Assembly: GCA_001600495.1 (NCBI GenBank)
Contig: BCKE01000046.1
Span: 236,358 to 300,357 of the forward strand
DNA from: Pilasporangium apinafurcum
Taxonomy: Eukaryota; Oomycota; Peronosporomycetes; Pythiales; Pythiaceae
Length of the DNA stretch: 64,000 bases
Direction of reading: 5' to 3'
The notes under the pieces are model-generated. The model worked only from the letters and a program-made list of their open reading frames with translations, made no database searches and was not told the DNA's origin. Each line of letters opens with the position of its first letter. Within the stretch, counting starts at the first letter, position 1. The position numbers and the translations under genes are program-made. Shown here piece by piece: positions 41,126 to 52,198 of the stretch.

Positions 41126-42201
41126 GGTGGAACTTGAATATTGGGAAGCTCTTCCTTTTGTGGTGACGGTGGTGCACAGTGGATGCGAAATTCGGGACAG
41201 GATTGTGGGGGTGTTCCGAATGTGGACAGTACCTTTGTTGGGTGAGATGTGAGGTGATTGGTTAAAAATATTAATATCTTATTTTATCCTAATTTGATGT
41301 GGTTCACTTCACTTCGGAATTGTACTTAACAAGCAATCCGCAAGTCAAGGGAGCCAAAAACAGCCTAATTCTTAGGTTGGCCAAAATCCAAAAAATCCGC
41401 TATTCGTGCTCTACGAAAATGTGTGGCAGTTCGAAACAGATCCGTCCAAGAAAACTTGTTTCCCGTGATTATTATCCAAGTCNTAGCATCCAGAGAGGAG
41501 AACTGGTACGACAAAATTTGCATTTTCTGTCAGATGGTCATCGATTTTGCGATTCTCAAGGTCGTTCAGAACATAAAAAATACCACAATACCATTTTTGT
41601 CCAATGATATACTCTGTAGCACATAGTATGGAACTCAAGTGCTGAAGAGTGGCTTAAGACACCAACAGTATTGCACCAATAACTCGAAGATTGCCGCCAA
41701 ATTACTTGGACGACAAACACTCTTGATAATATTAGAGCTCATTTTATTCAATATGGTTAGGGTAAATGACATATATGAAACGAATTATGAATCAAAAGAA
41801 ATAAAAACGATGACCATCAAGCTAAAACAATGCCAAAATGGAAGCGAATACTCATCTTTGACTGCTAATTACTCGACAACCACTAGTTCGATTTGAACGC
41901 TGTTTGCTTTGTTCATCATTACAAATAAAAAACTATCCTATGCCAAAATATTATGTGCTAAAAGGCAGTTGCGGATTTTTTGAGTTTAGGAAAACAACTG
42001 AAAACTGGCACCGTTGGCTCGCGGATTGCTTGTTAATGATAAATTTCTCATTTTTAATTTTTTGGTTGTTCTGAATGTATGCGTGGAACCCATAGGCGTT
42101 GGTAAGCCTCATTTTGTCTGCAAGCAACTAGACGAGTCGTTTCAGGGAACGGCTCTGCTTATCACCAAGCGCGATGAAAAGCAAAACTCCCAAAGATCCG
42201 T
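41126..42201. other. Gene-poor region with one undetermined base
   Basis: No gene supported. The base at 41483 is N. Short frames on both strands (for example minus 41411-41638) have no known motif and cross the N. Confidence 0.55.
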
Positions 42202-42438
42202 TTATTGCAGCATCTCATGCTTTTGAAAGGCTTTCATGCATTTCACAAGATGATTTGAGTTGATGGACATCTGCGCCGCGACGCACTGAGTCTGTGCCAC
42301 CGCGGCTGCGTCTCCTGCTAGTCGTAACGGATGCTGCTTGAGTCTCTTGACAGAGCACCCATTTGAAAGCTTGCAATGATCACATACCGTGAGTACATGC
42401 TTATTGGCGAGGAGAACGTAGAAAAAATGATAGGACAA
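42202..42438 (-). pseudogene. Possible BED-type zinc finger fragment of a hAT-like transposase
   Basis: The minus-strand frame contains VCDHCKLSNGCSVKRLKQHPLRLAGD...QCVAAQM, resembling a BED finger (CxxC...G.VxRLKxHLxG....C) as found at the N-terminus of many hAT transposases. The spacing after RLKQH is altered, and no transposase body follows. It could equally be a solitary BED protein remnant or chance. Confidence 0.35.
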
Positions 42439-43090
42439 GCAAGAGAACAGAACGATCCTTCACTCCTTGGTGACCATTTGCGTCCCGCTGCGACGTTTAT
42501 TGATAACCATCACACAGCGAAAGATTACCATCCGCGCGGGCAAGATACACGTAAAATAACAATGCTGTCGATCGCCTAACCCCTTTAAATTATATTTTGT
42601 TATACAAACATTTGCTAAGAAGTGTTTGATGGATGTTGCAAATCCTGTCATTTATCAGAAAGATTCGCAGAGATCCGTTTCAGAAAACAGGGTGTCGGAA
42701 CGATTGAAGGGTCGTCGGTCGCTTAGACGAGATGGCGACGACCGAGGGAGGGACGGCATGTCAGTCGAAGATAATCAAATCATTCCTAGTACAGTGTTGA
42801 AATCCATCTTCTACTAAAAAAACGAACGAAAAGAGTTGTTTTGCATGCCAAACAAAGCGACAACAGACTGGGACGTTGGTCAGTTTGGATTTTGCAACAC
42901 GCCGATCATCCCGCTCTTCTGTATTCGCTCACTCTCTTTCAACATACGTCAGCTGTAAGTGTTCGGAACGAAGAGCTACCTACCTGCTCCGACCCGCCTG
43001 AACGTCGTACCGTATAAATTCTCCACACGTCCATACGTATATATATATTACGTACGTACGTCATCTAGTTCACATCCGCAGAAAAAGCAG

Positions 43091-43110
43091 TGTGTGTGTG
43101 TGTGTGTGTG
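43091..43110. repeat. (TG)10 microsatellite
   Basis: Twenty bases of alternating TG, about 340 bases upstream of the homeobox start codon. Confidence 0.95.
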
Positions 43111-43337
43111 GACGTGGAAGTGTGCGGATTTCGTCAAACTTAACAAATACTAGTGCAAGTGTGTCTGTGTTGTTGTCAATTTAACGACTGCATCCAGGAG
43201 GAGGGACGACGTGGCAACAAAAAAGGGTGTTTTGTTGCGAACGTCGCGTCGCACATTCGCGTTTTATAACGAAAGTGAAAAGGTCAACAGCTCCAATCAA
43301 AACGCAACTTTTGACGCAAATCAAAGAGCAACCCAAC

Positions 43338-43358
43338 AAGAAGAAGAAGAAGAAGAAG
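43338..43358. repeat. (AAG)7 microsatellite
   Basis: Seven AAG units inside a longer purine tract (to about 43430), directly upstream of the homeobox coding region. Confidence 0.9.
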
Positions 43359-43447
43359 AGGGAGAAGAAGGAGAGAGAACTGTCGAGTGAAAGATCCCGA
43401 CTCCTACGGAAGAGAAAAAAGGAAAGCGATTACACTCGTTAACTACT

Positions 43448-44728
43448 ATGGACCGGGCAGGTGGTAGTACTAGCAGCTTCACTACTCACACGAAGCCGAC
43501 ATTACCGTTACTCCAAACGGACGATCTCGCTGTACCCACCGGCAATAACAGTAGCGCAGCAGCGCAACATTCTCCGGAAAAACGTGTCGGGGAAGACGCC
43601 ATGGCGTCACCTGTGTTGACCGGCAGCCAAGGTAAGCACCCGGTGAGTTCCCCACCCGTGTCAAAGCTACCGGCGCTGCATTTCGCGATCACACAAGATC
43701 GCTTGCGGTTGCCATCGTCATTCTCACAGCGACAGCCGTTCGACGCGACGAAAGACTCATTGAGTCCATTGGGAACACCATTAGTGCTGGAGAAAATGAA
43801 GGAACACATGGCGGACAGCGTTAGTGGGTTGAAAACACTGTCGTCATCGCAGTATCTATCGGGTGGATCGTTGGCGTATGAGTATCCAAAATCAGATCAA
43901 ACAGCGACAACAACTCAAGTTCATCAGCCACAGACTAGTAGCAACAATGGATCCATTTTACCCATGGAAGATAATGCTAATGACGTTGAAATGCTCAAGC
44001 AACGACGGAAGAAAGGCACACGCCGTGGCACATTAAACCCGGAAGCGAAGAGCGTATTGAAGGCGTGGATGTTTTCCCCCGAACACTTTGCACATCCATA
44101 CCCAAGCGAAGAAGAAAAGGAAGAATTGGCGTCAGAAGCAGGCATTGAAGTCAAACAGCTCTCGAATTGGTTTACGAATGCACGAAAACGGCTCTGGCAG
44201 CCGGTGTTACGGCAGTCGGGTGTCGAAGTCAAGAATTTCTTGTCGACAGGGCGAGGTGGGCCACGGGGCAACAAGTTGGACGTACCAGTGAATCTGCAAC
44301 ATTTAGTAGTACCGTCACCACCATCGTCGCCTGTACGTCAGGAAGGAATAACAGGCGAAGATACACCGTCGGTCGGTTCCCCACTGAAGCGGACGTGGTC
44401 AGAATCAAATGTCAGCAACAGCATTTCAGATGTGGTAGCGAAGCGAAAAAAACTCTCACGCAAACGTTCTAAAGAGACTCGCAAAGATGACATGCCTGCT
44501 TCTTTAGCGGATACCTCGACAATAACTAAGATCGCCACACAATTGAGTGACGAACTTCGGCGGTCGCTAGTCGAGAAAGCGGTTGTCATGCGCGCTGCTT
44601 CGCCACAGTCGGTTATGGTGAATCCAACCACCGGCTCGGATAGTGCACCATCTTTTCACGATCTGGAAATCCTGGCCGCGACGTCGTTGATTGGCTTGCA
44701 CCAGCAAGTGTATCAGTCGGTGCATTGA
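43448..44728 (+). CDS. TALE-class homeodomain transcription factor
   Basis: Single exon, 426 residues. A homeodomain lies at about residues 188-250: KKGTRRGTLNPEAKSVLKAW, then HPYPSEEEKEELASEAGIEV, then QLSNWFTNARKRLWQP. The three-residue loop extension with PYP, and the WFxNARxR recognition helix, define the TALE class (KNOX/MEIS/PBC/IRX group). Flanks are low-complexity and rich in Ser, Thr and Pro. Basic patches (AKRKKLSRKRSKE) after the domain suit nuclear import. No MEINOX, PBC or other partner domain is seen, so its partner is unknown. It probably binds TGAC-type sites, by family knowledge. Confidence 0.93.
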   Translation: MDRAGGSTSSFTTHTKPTLPLLQTDDLAVPTGNNSSAAAQHSPEKRVGEDAMASPVLTGSQGKHPVSSPPVSKLPALHFAITQDRLRLPSSFSQRQPFDATKDSLSPLGTPLVLEKMKEHMADSVSGLKTLSSSQYLSGGSLAYEYPKSDQTATTTQVHQPQTSSNNGSILPMEDNANDVEMLKQRRKKGTRRGTLNPEAKSVLKAWMFSPEHFAHPYPSEEEKEELASEAGIEVKQLSNWFTNARKRLWQPVLRQSGVEVKNFLSTGRGGPRGNKLDVPVNLQHLVVPSPPSSPVRQEGITGEDTPSVGSPLKRTWSESNVSNSISDVVAKRKKLSRKRSKETRKDDMPASLADTSTITKIATQLSDELRRSLVEKAVVMRAASPQSVMVNPTTGSDSAPSFHDLEILAATSLIGLHQQVYQSVH

Positions 44729-44937
44729 CATTCAATGCTGAAGCTTTCGTAACCTCGCTTTTTTCTCGCAATGCGCTCCCTACCGTTCGTGATTATATTT
44801 ATTCTTTTTAATCCTAGAAGAAACAACAACAAAGAATACCGTCTTGCTCAAGTGCAGTAGATCGCTTTTACCAATTGAGTCACAACTAAACAGCACCGAT
44901 CGCTTTTTTTTGCTATCGTCTATATATTATCAACGTA

Positions 44938-46083
44938 TTACGATTTATGGACAGTGGTGTTGACGTTTTGTCTCGTAGAGTCTGCTGCTGCGGCTGATCT
45001 CTGCGCTTTGCGCGCCAGGAATCGTGCCTGTGCGGCAGAAATTACGTCTTCTTTGCTTGGCTTGGGTGGATGCTTTGCTGTTACTGGCTGTTCTGGTTGA
45101 GTAGTTAATGCTTTACCTCCTTGTCCATCACCATCAAACTCTTCTTCATCTACTCGGTGTTTCTTCACTGCCTGTGGGTTTTCCTCATTCTCTTGTGTGA
45201 TTGTCACTGGCAATCGGTTGTACTGTTCGCTTTGCTCGTTGTCATTCTTTACCTCAGTCTCTGACCTCTGTAATGGCTGCTTTGTTGCACCACCCGCAGT
45301 GTATGCGCTTCTCGAGTGCGACGTTGACCCGCCCATTGCGATGTTCTTCGTAAGCAAATTGGCGTAAAATCCCGCCATAGCATGCTCACCCTGCTTCGTG
45401 ACGTCCTCATGCGCCTCGATCGCATCTAATCGCGCGTCTTCTTCGTCCCATTTCTTCATCTCCATCAATTTTCGTTTGTATGATGCCGAAACGAGTTTTT
45501 CCTTGTCCCCATACAACGCATCTTCGGCCTTGCGTTCATTCAGCAACCGTCTTAATAAATCATATTAGTGCAAAGAGAGTGAGTATAGACAAAATAAACG
45601 GATCAATGCACACACATACACACAATCGTACCGTTCTCGGATGCGCTCATTCTCGATCTCACGGATTTTCGCCTTCTCAATTAACGTGGTGATGTATTTG
45701 GGCTGTTTCTTCTCAGCCTCGCGTAGTGCCTTTCGTTGAGACGCTTTCTCGCGCCGAGAGTTGGTCATATCGTCGTATACACCATCGTAATCGAACACTG
45801 ACGGATCCTCTGCGAGAGCTTGTTTATGTGTACGCTCTACCTGCATCTGTTGGAAACTGCGTGCCGCTTCTTCACCGACTTTGCGACGCAGCGCTGCTGC
45901 ATCGGTCGTGGTCGTGGTGTCTTCTTCTCCTCTGTTGATTTTCCCACGCTCAGCGGCTTGTGCAAACACGTTAAACGCTCCAGACCGTTCTTTTTTGTTG
46001 GATGCATCTTTCTTTGGAAGAATCAGACCATATTGCTTCGCTTCTTTTCCTTTCTTGCCCGGCAACTTCATCGAGAACGACAT
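44938..46083 (-). CDS. NSRP1/CCDC55-like splicing regulator, two exons
   Basis: Exons 46083-45632 and 45550-44938 join in phase (donor GTACG, acceptor TTAAG) to 354 residues. The family pattern is clear: KQYGLILPKK at the N-terminus, the conserved core AEDPSVFDYDGVYDDM, then PKYITTLIEKAKIREIENERIRERRLLNERKAEDALYGDKEKLVSASYKRKL, a charged coiled coil spanning the intron. The C-terminal half is disordered. Homologues (nuclear speckle splicing regulatory protein 1) bind SR proteins and pre-mRNA and modulate alternative splicing. Confidence 0.85.
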
Positions 46084-46416
46084 ACTTCTCTAGTAGCTGT
46101 AATATGTGACGCTAACTGCGTTCGCTTTGGCTTGGTTGGGATAGTTGCGATTATGTATTAGTTATTTGTTAATTAACACGTTAAGCTAATGATGTTCTTG
46201 TAGTGAGGGTAGAAAAGATAATTACTGGGTTCTTGGGGCAGTTGGTCACTATGCGAACTTAACTGACGCTGCGTTACTTTAGTGCGTACTTAAGAGTTGT
46301 GCAGCGAAGTATCCTGATTCTTACATGACAGGAAACGAAAAAATCAGCAGCGGCACCAAAGGACCCCAAACGCAGATTCGCCTGCTGTGTTAACGAGCAA
46401 GGAAGCTGAAACGATC

Positions 46417-47424
46417 ATGCTAGTCAATCACATTCTCTTTTGGATGATGGTCACCGAGGCAATGATCTGCCTAGTGGTCAGTTTGCCCTTTGGCAAGGCT
46501 GCCTCCATCACAATCATTGATTTTTTGAGCAAATACTTTGGTGGGCGAGATTCCAAGGCGTCGCTCGTGGCGACCATCACGCTCGCAATCGTTGCCATCA
46601 TGTTCCTTTGTACGTGGCATATAGTCACTGTTTATGTCTTGTATGGAGATTGGTGGTCTGATCTGAATTTACTGTCCAGCTGATGTGAGTACGGTCTACA
46701 AATATCATTCACCGAACACGATGCTCAGCGATGGCATGCGGATTCGCTTACTAGCGGCGCAACGTGACATGTACATTTCCGGGTTTTGCCTCTTTTTGTT
46801 CTTGTACGTACCACTTATTTCATGGATGCGTGATGATAAGTGAAAGTATTGATTGACACCATTTAATGGGTTGATGGAACATCGTTTAGGCTGCTTCGCT
46901 TAGTGTACTTGTCGACAGCCACGAACTTGCGTTTGGAAAAAAGCTTGGGCGCCATGAAAAAGCAGGCCGAGGGTGCTTCCTCAGGGTATAAATCATTGTT
47001 GGAAGAAAACGAATCGCTTACGAAGCAAATGGAAAAAGTGCACAAGTTGCTGGGTAGCAGTGATGAAGTAGATGATGAGGATGTTACTGAGAAGAAGAAA
47101 AAAGTGGATGTCTTGGCGAAACTTGTGGAAGAAAACTCGACATTGACGATGAAACTTGAAGCGGCTGTGAAGGAGATAAAAGCCACTGAAGCGAAGGTCG
47201 ATATCGTGAAGAAGCAAGCTGAGGGTCAAAGTACTGCGTTTATGAAGTTGCTCGATGAGAAGAATGTATCGGATAAGAACGCAGCACTGGTAAAAGAACA
47301 AGCAGAAAAACTGGCGCGTCAAGAGGAGCAGATTAAAGTGTTAAAGGAGGACCGCGATGCGTTGAAAAGTCAGATCCAGGACTACGACTTCATGTTTGCC
47401 GAAGCGAAAAAGAAAGCCGAATAA
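46417..47424 (+). CDS. BAP29/BAP31-like ER membrane protein, three exons
   Basis: Exons 46417-46609, 46680-46803 and 46890-47424 (donors GTACGT, acceptors CCAG and TTAG) join in phase to 283 residues. Three hydrophobic segments lie in the first 130 residues: MLVNHILFWMMVTEAMICLVV, SLVATITLAIVAIMFL, and MYISGFCLFLFLLLRLVYL. The rest is a cytosolic coiled coil (LEKSLGAMKKQAEG... to FAEAKKKAE). This is the layout of BAP31/Yet1 proteins, which help export and quality control of ER membrane proteins. The C-terminus has lysines, but a strict KKxx signal is not seen (KKKAE). Confidence 0.85.
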
Positions 47425-47505
47425 GTCAAATCCCATCCTATGAGCGAGCAAATCGGAGAATGATGATGCACAAACCTCGGCATTGACAGACGGGATATCT
47501 CTTCT

Positions 47506-50500
47506 TTATTTCGTTTGCATTCGTTGCAGTCGTTCTTGAATTAGCTGTAGCTGTACGTTGGTAGGAACAGAGGCAGTGGCAGATACCGGTGGCTCGTGGT
47601 GATTCTGTGCAAGTTGCAGTGGTGGTGGTTTCTGTCGTGGATACGCCTGGTGTCTCTCGATGGTTGGTTCCGCTGGAACTCGCAATGGTGTTACTGCTCT
47701 TGTGCCTGTATCTGCCATTTGAACGTGAATTTTCATTTCCCAACTCTTGTCTTCTCCATCTTCGTCCTCATTTCCTGCGTCAATTCGTTCATTTGTCGAT
47801 GTTGTATTCCTACCACCCGTCATTGCCTTGCGAGTGAACACACGGACATAAATCGCAGGATTTCGCTTGAGAATGGGCACAATTAGCATCAAAAATGCTT
47901 CTTTGACTTCCAAGGTCATGTGCTGCATCTCCAGTGTGCTCCCCTCTAGTGGAAGGACTAAACCACGTGTATTGCCATTTTCTTTTCCATATTGCGAATC
48001 GTAAACTGTTAATGTTTCCATTCGCGTTAGCCACTGTTTGGTGGCAAGGCGTTTAGTTTTATCACGTGTCCAATTGTGAAGGATCAGCGCTGCTTCTCTT
48101 GACGCAATGGTAAACGCAGGAGATGGAATACCCTCTGTTTCAATTACACATTCATACCATTGTGATAGTGTGTGCAGTATATTATCCCGGAAGCGACGGA
48201 CTTGATTCCAATGCGACGTCGACGTGACAATGTCACGCAACTGTGCTCCACGCTGCAGAAAGGAGAAGATGTCGCGTAGGAAACTCTCTCCAGCGTGCGG
48301 AGATGGTAAGACTTGCAAAGCACTCGAATTCGAATCACATAGGCAAAGTGCATCGTCAAGATATGCTGCAAATGACTGTAGATGACGCAGGAATGGCCCA
48401 AGATCTTGGATTTTCTGCTTGATGAATAGCCACGTAGATGTGCTATCAATGGCAAATGCTGATTCATTCAAAATTGCGTCATACTCACTCTCAGGTGTCG
48501 ATTGTACTGGTTCATCTTCACTTTTCATTAATTGTATTTCCAATGTATTCAAGCGATAGCTCAGTAATGCTTCCTTTGCTTCTGCTCGTTCGATTACTGC
48601 TGATTGTTCTGCTTCCAATGAACGAATGCGAAATTGTAAAGCTTCAGCTTCGTTTCCATATGTGATCGCTTCCTGTTCGGCCATACGGATAATTTCTGTC
48701 AGCTCTTGAAGTTGCTCCAGTAGAGCTGATGCGGAATGCTTGATAATTTCATTATGCTGCCGCTGCTGCTCAATTATACGTTCGTGATGCATAGTCTCTA
48801 TATCCGTCAGTTTTGTCGAGCATTTTACTTTTTCATCCTCAAGCTGAGCTATTACCTTGATCTTCTCGTTAAGCTCCGCTTCCAGTCTTCTGTTAGACTC
48901 TTTTGTATTAATCAATGTCTGTTCCAATTCCTGAAGCTCTCCTTCACGGGCGCTTATGTCACTTACGAAGTTCGATATTTTGTGTAAAAGATCTTTCTCT
49001 CGTGCAATCCATTCTTCCTTGTCTTTATTCATTCTGACGCACAAATCTTGTAATGCATTGTCTCCGGTTTGGATATCATTACGTAGTGCCGCACTTTGAG
49101 CTTCAAATAATTGCGCGTCCTCCAAACGTTGTTGCTTGATCGTCACTAACGAAGCTGTTAATTCTTGCAAATTGTTCTCCAGATCTTCAATCGTACTCTT
49201 GTATTTAGACTCACAACTTTGTAGCTGCTGCTTCCACTCGTGTTCTCGCTCAAGTAATTTTTGTGCAAATTCGTTGTGCTCGGTTTCTTTCTCAGCCAAT
49301 TGCTCCTGAAGAGTACTGTTGACTTGGATGAGTGAGCTGATATTCTCATCACACTCCTTCTGAAGAAGGTGACGTTCGCTTTTCATGTCATTAACCAGAC
49401 GCTCGAGAACATTTGTAGCATCAATCATCTGCTGTTGCTTCTCTTGATATTTAGCAAGTGCGATCGCTGCTTGTTTCAACTCAGCTTCGCGTTCGAGTAG
49501 TGCTGTCTCAAGCCGATGTTGCTCTCGAATCGTCACCTCCTTATCCATTGCACCGCATAAAACTTCTTCTGTCAACTTTTTAAGTAGTTCTTCTTTCTCT
49601 TTCAACTCCTGCTGGAGTAGGAGATTGGTTTGGTTGTACGTTTCCATTTTGCTCTCGATATGGTTAGTGTGGATATTACGTTGTTCCTTCTCTCGTGAGT
49701 AGCGGCTGTGCAGTGCAACCATTTCCAGCTCCTGCTCTTCTAGTTTTTGCTGCAGATGTGCACTCTTTTCTTTCAAACTCGTGTTTATGGTTTGCAAGTC
49801 GTCACATTCTTGTTTGACCATCTCCAGCTCCGTCACCAGGAAATCATATTTCTCTTCGACACCTTGTTTTGCATGCTGCAACTCTGCGACGTTGGTTTGC
49901 AATTCCGTTAGCTGCAGCGTCATTTCGCTCACCTGTTGACGCAATTTTTCCTTCTGTGCTGCATATACCACATGCGTTTGATTCATTTCTGTAGTCTGAC
50001 GTGCTAGTTCCGCACGCAACTTGTGAACCATCACAAGTGCACCATGCTGTTGACTGTCGCCATCATCAGGACTTTCATCTTCGTCTATACTACTTGTATG
50101 TTGCGTCTTGTTCATTACTAATTCAAATTCGTTTTCGTTCTGGATGTGCTCCTCCTGATTGTCAACAGGTTCTTCGCCATCATACCCTTGTGGGAAAATT
50201 CGCTTTTGCTGTGGTTCTTTTTTTGCATTATTCCCTTTATCTATCTCGGCTGCGCGTAACAACTCCACTTCCTGTACCAGCATCTCATTTTTTTGCATTA
50301 CAATCCGATGCTTGTGTTCATAACTTCTCACCATTTCCTGCCATTGCATGTGAAAATCTTCTTCGCGCATGCGGAACGTTTCCTGCATAGAAACCAACCT
50401 TTCGTCGACCTCCAGACATTGTTGTTGTTGGGCTATCAAACTTGCCAGTTGGGCTTCCAGTGCTTTCTTCTCTTTCTTTGTCTGCACAAGATCAGCGCGA

Positions 50501-50544
50501 ATGAGCGTCAATGCCTTGTACGCGTCGCGAAGATCCTTTTCCAT
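47506..50544 (-). CDS. Giant coiled-coil protein, unknown function
   Basis: The ATG at 50544 (MEKDLRDAYKALTLIRADLVQ) gives 1012 residues without introns. Residues about 1-670 are almost continuous heptad coiled coil rich in Glu, Gln, Lys and Leu. Residues about 690-900 form a helical globular part (AFAIDSTSTWLFIKQKIQDLGPFLRHLQSF...YECVIETEGIPSPAFTIASREAA) that does not match a family I know. The end is Pro/Gln-rich. It resembles golgin-, centrosome- or flagellum-associated proteins in general form only. It converges on the BAP31-like gene with about 80 bases between stops. Confidence 0.8.
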   Translation of the reverse strand: MEKDLRDAYKALTLIRADLVQTKKEKKALEAQLASLIAQQQQCLEVDERLVSMQETFRMREEDFHMQWQEMVRSYEHKHRIVMQKNEMLVQEVELLRAAEIDKGNNAKKEPQQKRIFPQGYDGEEPVDNQEEHIQNENEFELVMNKTQHTSSIDEDESPDDGDSQQHGALVMVHKLRAELARQTTEMNQTHVVYAAQKEKLRQQVSEMTLQLTELQTNVAELQHAKQGVEEKYDFLVTELEMVKQECDDLQTINTSLKEKSAHLQQKLEEQELEMVALHSRYSREKEQRNIHTNHIESKMETYNQTNLLLQQELKEKEELLKKLTEEVLCGAMDKEVTIREQHRLETALLEREAELKQAAIALAKYQEKQQQMIDATNVLERLVNDMKSERHLLQKECDENISSLIQVNSTLQEQLAEKETEHNEFAQKLLEREHEWKQQLQSCESKYKSTIEDLENNLQELTASLVTIKQQRLEDAQLFEAQSAALRNDIQTGDNALQDLCVRMNKDKEEWIAREKDLLHKISNFVSDISAREGELQELEQTLINTKESNRRLEAELNEKIKVIAQLEDEKVKCSTKLTDIETMHHERIIEQQRQHNEIIKHSASALLEQLQELTEIIRMAEQEAITYGNEAEALQFRIRSLEAEQSAVIERAEAKEALLSYRLNTLEIQLMKSEDEPVQSTPESEYDAILNESAFAIDSTSTWLFIKQKIQDLGPFLRHLQSFAAYLDDALCLCDSNSSALQVLPSPHAGESFLRDIFSFLQRGAQLRDIVTSTSHWNQVRRFRDNILHTLSQWYECVIETEGIPSPAFTIASREAALILHNWTRDKTKRLATKQWLTRMETLTVYDSQYGKENGNTRGLVLPLEGSTLEMQHMTLEVKEAFLMLIVPILKRNPAIYVRVFTRKAMTGGRNTTSTNERIDAGNEDEDGEDKSWEMKIHVQMADTGTRAVTPLRVPAEPTIERHQAYPRQKPPPLQLAQNHHEPPVSATASVPTNVQLQLIQERLQRMQTK

Positions 50545-50964
50545 CGTCAGATCAGTATGCGTGCACCACCTTCTAGTGATTGCATTCAAATAAGAGAAAA
50601 ACAAAATAAAAGGTCACTATCATAGTTATGGCATTATATCGGGGTACTGAAGCCATTTGTAGTCCTTATTAGAAGGTTATGAATACTTAATTTGGCGTAT
50701 TATTCTTTATAATAAGAGCTATATGTTTGTATTCCAAGGTGATAATTACCGCTAAGTGCGCTTATTGATTTGGCGCTCAAAAGTGGGTGGACTGATCGAT
50801 CTTTTTGAGTTCACTGTGGGGCCGGTTAAGTTCGCATCACATTCTTCCATCAGGTTTCTTCCAACCGACAAGGATAGCTCGCGTAGCTCCCCGCTCAATC
50901 GCCTCCTTACTTTCCACATCCTAGTCGTCCCCCCTCTTCTTTGTGTGCCTGTATCCTCTTAGTT

Positions 50965-52014
50965 ATGAGTACCGACGCTGCTTCGCCGACGTCTCCATCT
51001 TCACGTGCAGCAGCATTGCGTCAAATCCCAATCGTCTGTCCAGGTCACTCACGGCCGCTTGCCGAAGTGCACTACAGCTCCGTGACACCTGACGGCTGCT
51101 TCCTTATCTCGGCATGTCACGATAAACTGCCGATGCTGCGTCGTGGCGACACAGGTGATTGGATTGGCACGTTTGAGGGGCATAAAGGAGCGGTATGGAG
51201 CGCCAAAATGGACAGCAGTGCATTGTTTGCTGCGACAGGATCGGCAGATTTCTCGGTCAAGCTCTGGGATGCGATCTCGGGCGATGTCATTACGACATTT
51301 GACCACAAGCACGTTGTGAAAAGTGTCGACTTCACACTTGATGGCTCGCGATTGCTGACGGTTGGTCATGAGAAATTGCTGCGTGTGTTTGATTTACTTA
51401 GCGTGAAGGAGCAACTGTCGCATTATCGTTCCGAGGGACGCACGGGTATTATTGTGCATGCGTCTCCACCGATTGCTGTGATGCAATGCCGCGAACAGAT
51501 CCGCAAAGTTGTGGTGTTGGACGACCGTTTGGCTGCCACAGGGGAAGTCGATGGCACCGTCACGATCTGGAATTTGGACAATAGCGAACGCGTCACAGAA
51601 TTCAAAGTGGACGCTGGTGTGATGGACTTGGAAGCGTCTCGGCAGGGCAAGATCTTGACTGTCGCGGCAGGCAAGAAGGTCTATTTTTACGACGTCGCCA
51701 ATAATTTCCAGGAAGTTCGATCGTTCCAGATGCCAATTTCGTTTGCGGAAGAAGGTGGCGCATCGCTGCACCCGCGAGAGGATAAATTTATCGCTGGGGG
51801 GTCCGACACGTGGGTGCGTGTGTTTGATTTCCAGACTGGTGAGATGCTCGAGTGTCATAAGGGTCATCATGGACCTGTACGATGTCTACGATATGCACCC
51901 ACGGGCGAGAGCTTTGCGACGGGATCGGAAGATGGCACCATTCGCATCTGGCAGAGCGATTCCAAGTCAGCAGCAGCGGCGTCCATTTCGGACGTACCTG
52001 TACCCACAGAGTGA
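50965..52014 (+). CDS. STRAP: STRAP/UNRIP-like WD40 protein
   Basis: The ATG at 50965 gives 349 residues with about seven WD40 blades. The N-terminal pattern PIVCPGHSRPLAEVHYSSVTPDGCFLISACHDKLPMLRRGDTGDWIGTFEGHKGAVWSA is distinctive of STRAP, followed by TGSADFSVKLWD, FDHKHVVKSVDF and HEKLLRVFDL. The final blades are GHHGPVRCLRYAPTGESFATGSEDGTIRIWQ. In animals STRAP is part of the SMN complex (snRNP assembly) and also binds TGF-beta receptors; only the RNA role is likely to apply here. No introns. Confidence 0.93.
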   Translation: MSTDAASPTSPSSRAAALRQIPIVCPGHSRPLAEVHYSSVTPDGCFLISACHDKLPMLRRGDTGDWIGTFEGHKGAVWSAKMDSSALFAATGSADFSVKLWDAISGDVITTFDHKHVVKSVDFTLDGSRLLTVGHEKLLRVFDLLSVKEQLSHYRSEGRTGIIVHASPPIAVMQCREQIRKVVVLDDRLAATGEVDGTVTIWNLDNSERVTEFKVDAGVMDLEASRQGKILTVAAGKKVYFYDVANNFQEVRSFQMPISFAEEGGASLHPREDKFIAGGSDTWVRVFDFQTGEMLECHKGHHGPVRCLRYAPTGESFATGSEDGTIRIWQSDSKSAAAASISDVPVPTE

Positions 52015-52198
52015 AGGAAAGAGAAAAGTCAGATGTGTGAAATGGAGTGCAAAGAAAAAAGATTGTTGGTAGAGGCTCGTCCCCACACAGAAAAGTGAGC
52101 ACAGAGACGAGAGCATAAACATTTCAATACATTGCAGTCAGTGCCCTATGTATAAACGTATCATCACCCTCTCTAGGTATGATCCTTTGCTAAATTAA

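Larger units (their letters stand above)
42439..43447. other. Gene-poor stretch and 5' leader of the homeobox gene
   Basis: No coding feature supported. The last 400 bases contain a (TG)10 run at 43091-43110 and a purine-rich (AAG)7 run at 43338-43358 just ahead of the homeobox start; both are probably in its leader or promoter. Confidence 0.55.
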
